Shown one piece after another: positions 7,481 to 9,084 of a stretch of 9,084 nt of DNA. Source of the stretch: Geobacter sp. (GTDB lineage: Bacteria > Desulfobacterota > Desulfuromonadia > Geobacterales > Geobacteraceae); assembly GCA_003857395.1 (NCBI GenBank), contig RPRC01000235.1, positions 1-9,084 of the forward strand, in the 5' to 3' direction. The stretch's first letter is position 1. Every line of letters begins with the position of its first letter. The position numbers and the translations under genes are program-made. The notes under the pieces were generated by a model. The model made no database searches and was not told where the DNA came from. It saw only the letters and a program-made list of their open reading frames with translations.

Positions 7481-7481
7481 C
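7407..7481 (+). ncRNA. Candidate structured leader or small RNA (three-way junction overlapping a terminator)
   Basis: By eye, the plus-strand RNA can form a 7-bp closing helix (GTCAGAA 7407-7413 with TTCTGAC 7475-7481). It encloses a short helix (GGAT 7416-7419 with ATCC 7427-7430) and a longer arm (7432-7437 with 7466-7471, including one G-U pair; then ATAGC 7443-7447 with GCTAT 7460-7464). The arm uses bases 7460-7463, which also belong to the 5' side of the terminator stem at 7454-7463, so the two folds exclude each other. That is how riboswitch and attenuator leaders are built. It does not match any riboswitch consensus I can recall. No clear promoter was found, and the first downstream gene with good support starts 450 nt away, so an independent small RNA is equally possible. 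Confidence 0.35.
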
Positions 7482-7495
7482 TGGCGGCTTTTTTT
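7454..7495 (+). terminator. Rho-independent terminator
   Basis: AAAGCCGC (7454-7461) pairs with GCGGCTTT (7484-7491). The stem extends by one G-U and one A-U pair to 10 bp (7454-7463 with 7482-7491), with an 18-nt loop and an uninterrupted run of seven T (7489-7495). This is a strong intrinsic terminator for plus-strand transcription, although no established gene precedes it. It therefore implies a transcript that starts to its left, probably between 7280 and 7400. Confidence 0.75.
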
Positions 7496-7947
7496 AAATT
7501 TATAGATAGTGTCCATCCTGCAAGTCTCGACAGGAAATCGCTGGGGTCAGGATTCTAACATTGCAAGTCAGAGGTATCATATAGGCTTGCCTCGTAAACC
7601 CCGTATATATTTCCCCGGAGACAAGAGGGCTCAGGAAATCATGCCATTCTCACTATGGAACGCATAATTTATTTGGGTGTCCCTCTACGGTCCTCTCATT
7701 TCTCGGAATCCACCGCAGCAGGGAGGGGAGATCCTGCCCACTGCGACAACGAAGACGTTACCGCTTGCCTGGAGGCCAAAACGAGTGGTATAAACGAGGC
7801 GGGAAATCTGTCGGACTTTTTCCGGATCAGCCGTGCCAGCATTTGCTGCATATTTTCAGCAACGCATAGCAGCGTGGGCGTCATAGTTCATCGAGATTTC
7901 ATGATCAATCGCCGCCTGTGAAGCGCAACTTACGTGGAGAGAGTGAA

Positions 7948-8154
7948 ATGGCTTTGATAAAGTGTCCTGAGTGCGGCAACAGCATATCCGAACATGCGCC
8001 CTTGTGCCCCCATTGCGGCATTCCGAAAAAAACCAAGGATTCCTTCTTCAGAGATCCCGCCAGCAAGTTAACCACAAAAGAAAAAATAGTATTATTTACA
8101 ATAATAATTGTTTTGCTGCTTTTCTATGCCTGGGTTACTGGCCGATTATTTTAG
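7948..8154 (+). CDS. Small zinc-ribbon protein with C-terminal transmembrane helix
   Basis: This 68-residue protein starts MALIKCPECGN and has CPECG-x9-CPHCG (Cys6, Cys9, Cys19, Cys22), a classic single zinc ribbon. A polar linker (about residues 27-44) and one hydrophobic helix (about 46-63, IVLFTIIIVLLLFYAWV) follow. The likely topology is a cytoplasmic zinc ribbon tethered to the inner membrane by its tail. Such short ribbon-plus-helix proteins are common and mostly uncharacterised, so no role is assigned. The ATG at 7948 has a GGAGAGAG SD about 6 nt upstream; an in-frame start at 7918 would add a non-homologous extension and is rejected. Long gaps on both sides suggest it is transcribed alone, with a weak terminator at its end. 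Confidence 0.8.
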   Translation: MALIKCPECGNSISEHAPLCPHCGIPKKTKDSFFRDPASKLTTKEKIVLFTIIIVLLLFYAWVTGRLF

Positions 8155-8181
8155 GGAAAACAGGGACTCTTTCCCATTTTT
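8154..8181 (+). terminator. Possible terminator of the zinc-ribbon gene
   Basis: GGGAAA (8154-8159) pairs with TTTCCC (8170-8175) around a 10-nt loop, followed by A and five T (8177-8181). The stem begins at the last base of the stop codon. An alternative pairing, GGGAAAA with TTTTCCC (8178-8184), is also possible. It is a modest intrinsic terminator, supported by position more than by stem strength. Confidence 0.45.
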
Positions 8182-8280
8182 CCCTGGCGGAGTTAGGCAC
8201 TGCTGTGAATCCTGCCTATGCTTCTGCAGCTAGCGTCAGTAGATCCTTACAGACTCAACAAATCCACGTAATCATTCAAA

Positions 8281-8350
8281 CCTCTGTTCCTGCCTTGTCC
8301 GAAACCGGGTACGAACATGTTCAGCACAGAGGAACCAATGGGGTCTCTGT
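8281..8350 (+). promoter_or_regulatory. Competing short hairpins and palindrome upstream of the exported-protein gene
   Basis: ACAGAG (8326-8331) can pair with CTCTGT at 8345-8350. With one more base, ACAGAGG (8326-8332) can instead pair with CCTCTGT at 8281-8287, so the two hairpins are mutually exclusive. The perfect palindrome GAACATGTTC (8313-8322) lies between the arms. It has only a 2-bp centre, so it does not fit the GAAC-N4-GTTC LexA box of Gram-positive bacteria. These could be a leader structure or operator for the gene at 8448, or chance. Confidence 0.2.
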
Positions 8351-8447
8351 CATCTGCAATAATCCGATGATAGAACTCAGGTTGTGCACAAGAGACAGGA
8401 AAGAAAACTTGGGTTTCACCAAGGTAAACGAAAGGGATGTCATCGCC

Positions 8448-9084
8448 ATGACAATGAAATATATTCTTCTGCTGGTTTTCGTGTTGTTCGCTGCCGACAC
8501 GTCCTGGGCCACCACAACGAGCAGACGGGGGGATGATGTCCGTATCTGGAGCGCGCCGCTCGTGGCACGGCCGGGTGAAAAACTGGAGCTCATGGCGGTT
8601 TCGACCAGTGGCGATCTGTCGGAACTGCTCGTCACCGATTCCGCAGGGCGTCGGACCAGGCTGGCTGCAGTAAGAGGGGGCGGTCCCCCCTGGAGTCTGC
8701 GGGCTTCACTCCCGGCGCCTGCACGCGGCAGCTACCTGATCGAGGCGACGCGGGAAGGGAAGGTGGTGGTCAGCACCGTGATCCAGGTCGGGAAGGGCGC
8801 CGGTAACCGGGGATGTGGAGAGTGGGACCTGTCAACGCAAGCGCTCTACGCCGCCTGGGTCGAGCATCTGTTCGATGACCCGCCCGAGGAATCTCTCAGC
8901 TTCCCTTCTCTTGAGCCTGTGCTGCGCGACCCACGACGCAACTTCCTCCATGACTACCTGAGCAGGGGTGAGGACAGTCAATTCGCTGCCGAACCGGATT
9001 GTGCCGACCTCCCATACTTCCTGCGTGCCTACTTCGCCTGGAAGCTTGGCCTTCCCGTCAGCTATCGCGCCTGCAGCCGTGGCA
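8448..9084 (+). CDS. Exported protein with candidate cysteine-enzyme motif (DCADLPY), N-terminal part; runs off the right edge
   Basis: The first 212 residues are present and the gene continues beyond the window. A signal peptide is clear: MTMK, a hydrophobic core (YILLLVFVLFAAD) and a likely cut after SWA at about residue 21. Residues 30-115 look like a beta-sandwich (alternating strands, RPGEKLELMAV, GSYLIEATREGKVVVSTVIQV), perhaps Ig-like. A helical part follows, with LRDPRRNFLHDYLSRGED and then EPDCADLPYFLRAYFAWKLGLP, where Cys185 starts a helix. This layout recalls NlpC/P60 or transglutaminase-like cysteine enzymes, but the His and acidic partners would lie past the edge, so function is inference. 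The start at 8448 is chosen over 8454 because AGGGA lies 10 nt upstream. The protein probably acts in the periplasm or outside the cell. Confidence 0.75.
   Translation, partial: MTMKYILLLVFVLFAADTSWATTTSRRGDDVRIWSAPLVARPGEKLELMAVSTSGDLSELLVTDSAGRRTRLAAVRGGGPPWSLRASLPAPARGSYLIEATREGKVVVSTVIQVGKGAGNRGCGEWDLSTQALYAAWVEHLFDDPPEESLSFPSLEPVLRDPRRNFLHDYLSRGEDSQFAAEPDCADLPYFLRAYFAWKLGLPVSYRACSRG

Larger units (their letters stand above)
7118..7947. other. Long AT-richer region without a supported protein gene
   Basis: These roughly 830 nt separate the minus-strand PhnA-like gene from the plus-strand zinc-ribbon gene. From left to right they contain the ATGCAT boxes, a small inverted repeat ATAGTTACACTAT (7222-7234), the structured element and terminator at 7407-7495, and a stretch CTGGGGTCAGGATTCTAAC (7543-7561) that recalls ends of some dispersed repeats. 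Frames of 88 codons (plus, 7655-7921) and 62 codons (minus, 7696-7884) overlap each other, lack SD sequences and look like chance. The part from about 7500 to 7947 could be the remnant of a lost gene or a dispersed repeat. Confidence 0.5.

Noticed and set aside
7407..7481. Match of the structured element to a cyclic-di-GMP (GEMM) riboswitch
   Set aside because: The conserved GGCAAACC and ACGCAAAGCC segments and the tetraloop/receptor features are missing.
7696..7884. Minus-strand 62-codon frame
   Set aside because: No SD, a stop codon two codons upstream of its ATG, and no recognisable fold.
7655..7921. Plus-strand 88-codon frame just before the zinc-ribbon gene
   Set aside because: No SD before the ATG, no recognisable domain, and it is overlapped by an equally unconvincing minus-strand frame.
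8313..8322. GAACATGTTC as a LexA (SOS) box
   Set aside because: The Gram-positive box needs four bases between GAAC and GTTC and only two are present.
8321..8635. Minus-strand 104-codon frame across the start of the exported-protein gene
   Set aside because: It is antisense to a signal peptide with good SD and coding character, and its own start lacks support.

Overview
The window looks like a chromosomal segment from a moderately GC-rich anaerobic or facultatively anaerobic bacterium. The best guess is a Desulfuromonadales/Geobacter-like member of the former Deltaproteobacteria. This rests on gene content and protein style (a ferredoxin-dependent 2-oxoacid oxidoreductase next to an Mrp-type antiporter, RAYT-type palindromes in an intergenic gap, a secreted protein with a DCADLPY motif), not on any marker gene.

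Layout. From base 1 to about 3492, on the minus strand, lie the first four genes of an Mrp/Mnh-type cation/proton antiporter operon: mrpA, mrpB, mrpC and the first part of mrpD, which runs off the left edge. The genes are translationally coupled, with gaps of 4 and 1 nt and then a 4-nt overlap, and each downstream start has a good Shine-Dalgarno (SD) sequence. Upstream is a 287-nt gap (3493-3779) carrying a 15-bp perfect inverted repeat and a partial extra copy of one arm, the type of palindrome left by REP-associated (IS200/Y1-like) transposases. Bases 3780-6350, also minus, hold a two-gene operon for a 2-oxoacid:ferredoxin oxidoreductase: a fused gamma-alpha subunit (korA) and then the thiamine-diphosphate-binding beta subunit (korB). 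A gene-poor gap (6351-6739) precedes a small minus-strand protein with two CxxC pairs that resembles the N-terminal half of proteobacterial PhnA-like proteins (6740-7117).

From 7118 to 7947 there is an AT-richer stretch of about 830 nt with no convincing protein gene. It contains the most unusual signal in the window: a compact potential RNA fold at 7407-7481 that overlaps, and partly excludes, a strong rho-independent terminator at 7454-7495, an attenuator-like arrangement. To its right, on the plus strand, lie a 68-residue zinc-ribbon protein with a C-terminal membrane helix (7948-8154) and the start of an exported protein with a candidate cysteine-enzyme motif (8448 to the right edge).

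How the parts may work together. The Kor enzyme interconverts a 2-oxoacid plus CoA and an acyl-CoA plus CO2 using ferredoxin, and the Mrp complex exchanges Na+ (or K+) for protons across the inner membrane. Both lie on the same strand, but the gap with the mobile-element remnant means co-transcription is not shown. The three genes on the right have no evident link to these or to each other.
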